Positions 6,032 through 6,648 of a stretch of DNA of 6,648 bases are shown here, in pieces. The notes beneath the pieces are model-generated. The model saw only the letters and a list, made by a program, of their open reading frames with translations. It was not told where the DNA came from and made no database searches. Both the position numbers and the translations under genes were made by a program. Origin of the DNA: Armatimonadota bacterium (lineage in GTDB: Bacteria; Vulcanimicrobiota; JACPDS01). The stretch's first letter is position 1. Every line of letters starts with the position of its first letter. The DNA is taken from positions 1 to 6,648 of the forward strand of contig JACPDS010000178.1 of assembly GCA_016183885.1 (NCBI GenBank). Direction: 5' to 3'.

Positions 6032-6648
6032 TTAAACTTCCCTATTTAGTCTAACCGCTTTATATACTTTTAAACTTTGACTTTTCCCTTTAAGAAGCAC
6101 TTCGGGCAATTCCACAGCGGAAATTAAACTCTTTATTTTTAAATAGGTGCTTTCAGCAATCAAAACAGGACTATTTAATTCTTTGCTTAAAGACTGTAAT
6201 CTGGAAGCTATATTGGTAGAATCCCCAAGAGCTACATATTGTTTATGTTTTTCATCTCCTACTAATCCTATAGCCGCAATACCGGTGGAAATTCCTACTC
6301 CAATTTCAATTTGATGTTCTTTTAAACTCCATTTTTTTCTTAATTCATGCATAGCCTTTTGCATTTCTAAGGCTGTCTTTACGGCTAGATAAGCATGCTC
6401 TTTACTTTCAAGCGGAGCTCCAAAAACTACCATTTGAGCATCGCCTTGATAATCAAAAACTCTTCCTGAATTCACTTGGAAAATTTTATTCATTTCTCCA
6501 TGATATTCATTTAACATCTGCATTACTTTTTCCGGAGAGATACTTTCTGATAAATTAGTATATCCTCGAATATCGGAAAAAAGAATACTCACTTCTTTTT
6601 CTTCTCCTCCCAAAGAAATCTTATCCTTTAAAATTAATTGATTTACTA
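6032..6648 (-). CDS. class III adenylate/guanylate cyclase catalytic domain (5' end outside the window)
   Basis: Class III cyclases make cAMP or cGMP from NTP as dimers. The visible part is a complete cyclase homology domain: FSDIRGYT (metal-binding Asp), YQGDAQMVVFGAP (second metal Asp), and GDSTNIASRL with the transition-state Asn and Arg. The frame stays open to the window edge as VNQLILKDKISLGGEEKEV, typical of the linker just before the domain, so the TTG at 6613 is probably not the start and an N-terminal sensory or membrane region lies beyond 6648. Counted from that TTG, the metal Asp residues are 14 and 58 and the Asn/Arg are 134 and 138. Two substrate-selecting positions are odd: Asp54 replaces the usual adenine-recognising Lys (three before GD), and Val127 stands where Thr or Asp is usual. 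NTP preference is therefore uncertain. The gene ends AGG GAA GTT TAA, 5 bases before the macrodomain ATG. Confidence 0.9.
   Translation of the reverse strand, partial: VNQLILKDKISLGGEEKEVSILFSDIRGYTNLSESISPEKVMQMLNEYHGEMNKIFQVNSGRVFDYQGDAQMVVFGAPLESKEHAYLAVKTALEMQKAMHELRKKWSLKEHQIEIGVGISTGIAAIGLVGDEKHKQYVALGDSTNIASRLQSLSKELNSPVLIAESTYLKIKSLISAVELPEVLLKGKSQSLKVYKAVRLNREV

Overview
This is an AT-rich bacterial segment (roughly one third G+C by eye) holding seven protein genes: one on the plus strand (rpsT, at the left) and six on the minus strand. The S20 protein, Shine-Dalgarno sequences, sigma70-type promoter elements and GTG/TTG starts all indicate a bacterium. The lineage cannot be fixed from this window. 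A low-GC candidate phylum or a host-associated lineage would fit, and the number of broken genes favours a genome undergoing reduction, or a draft assembly with base errors.

Layout, left to right. Positions 1-75 hold a degenerate tRNA-like stretch resembling the 3' part of a tRNA-Glu. A strong extended -10 promoter follows (65-93) and drives rpsT (145-423, ribosomal protein S20). Convergent to it on the minus strand is a family 57 glycoside hydrolase (447-2557) with an intact catalytic region but a frameshift near 850-878 that detaches its C-terminal part. A 111-base gap upstream holds a plausible promoter and a leader stem-loop. Next is a SpoU/TrmH-type RNA methyltransferase (2669-3412) with an in-frame TGA where the family has a conserved glycine, directly abutting an intact PepT-like M20 metallopeptidase (3413-4516, TTG start with strong Shine-Dalgarno). 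A GC-rich palindromic element (about 4542-4690) follows. The right end is a compact minus-strand operon, in transcription order: a class III nucleotide cyclase running off the window end (6032-6648), a macrodomain protein (5496-6026), and a Trm112-like/SAM-methyltransferase gene (4743-5506) that has lost its SAM-binding motif I and its frame.

How the parts relate: the peptidase-trmH pair and the cyclase-macrodomain-methyltransferase trio are packed like operons (0-5 base gaps or overlaps). The functions are a mix of translation, RNA modification, peptide and alpha-glucan breakdown, ADP-ribose chemistry and second-messenger synthesis, so this does not read as one dedicated pathway.

I see no convincing new multi-gene system. 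The points most worth checking are three independent gene lesions in 6.6 kb, one of them a TGA at a conserved glycine; the palindromic element, which is likely dispersed; and a cyclase with unusual substrate-selecting residues.
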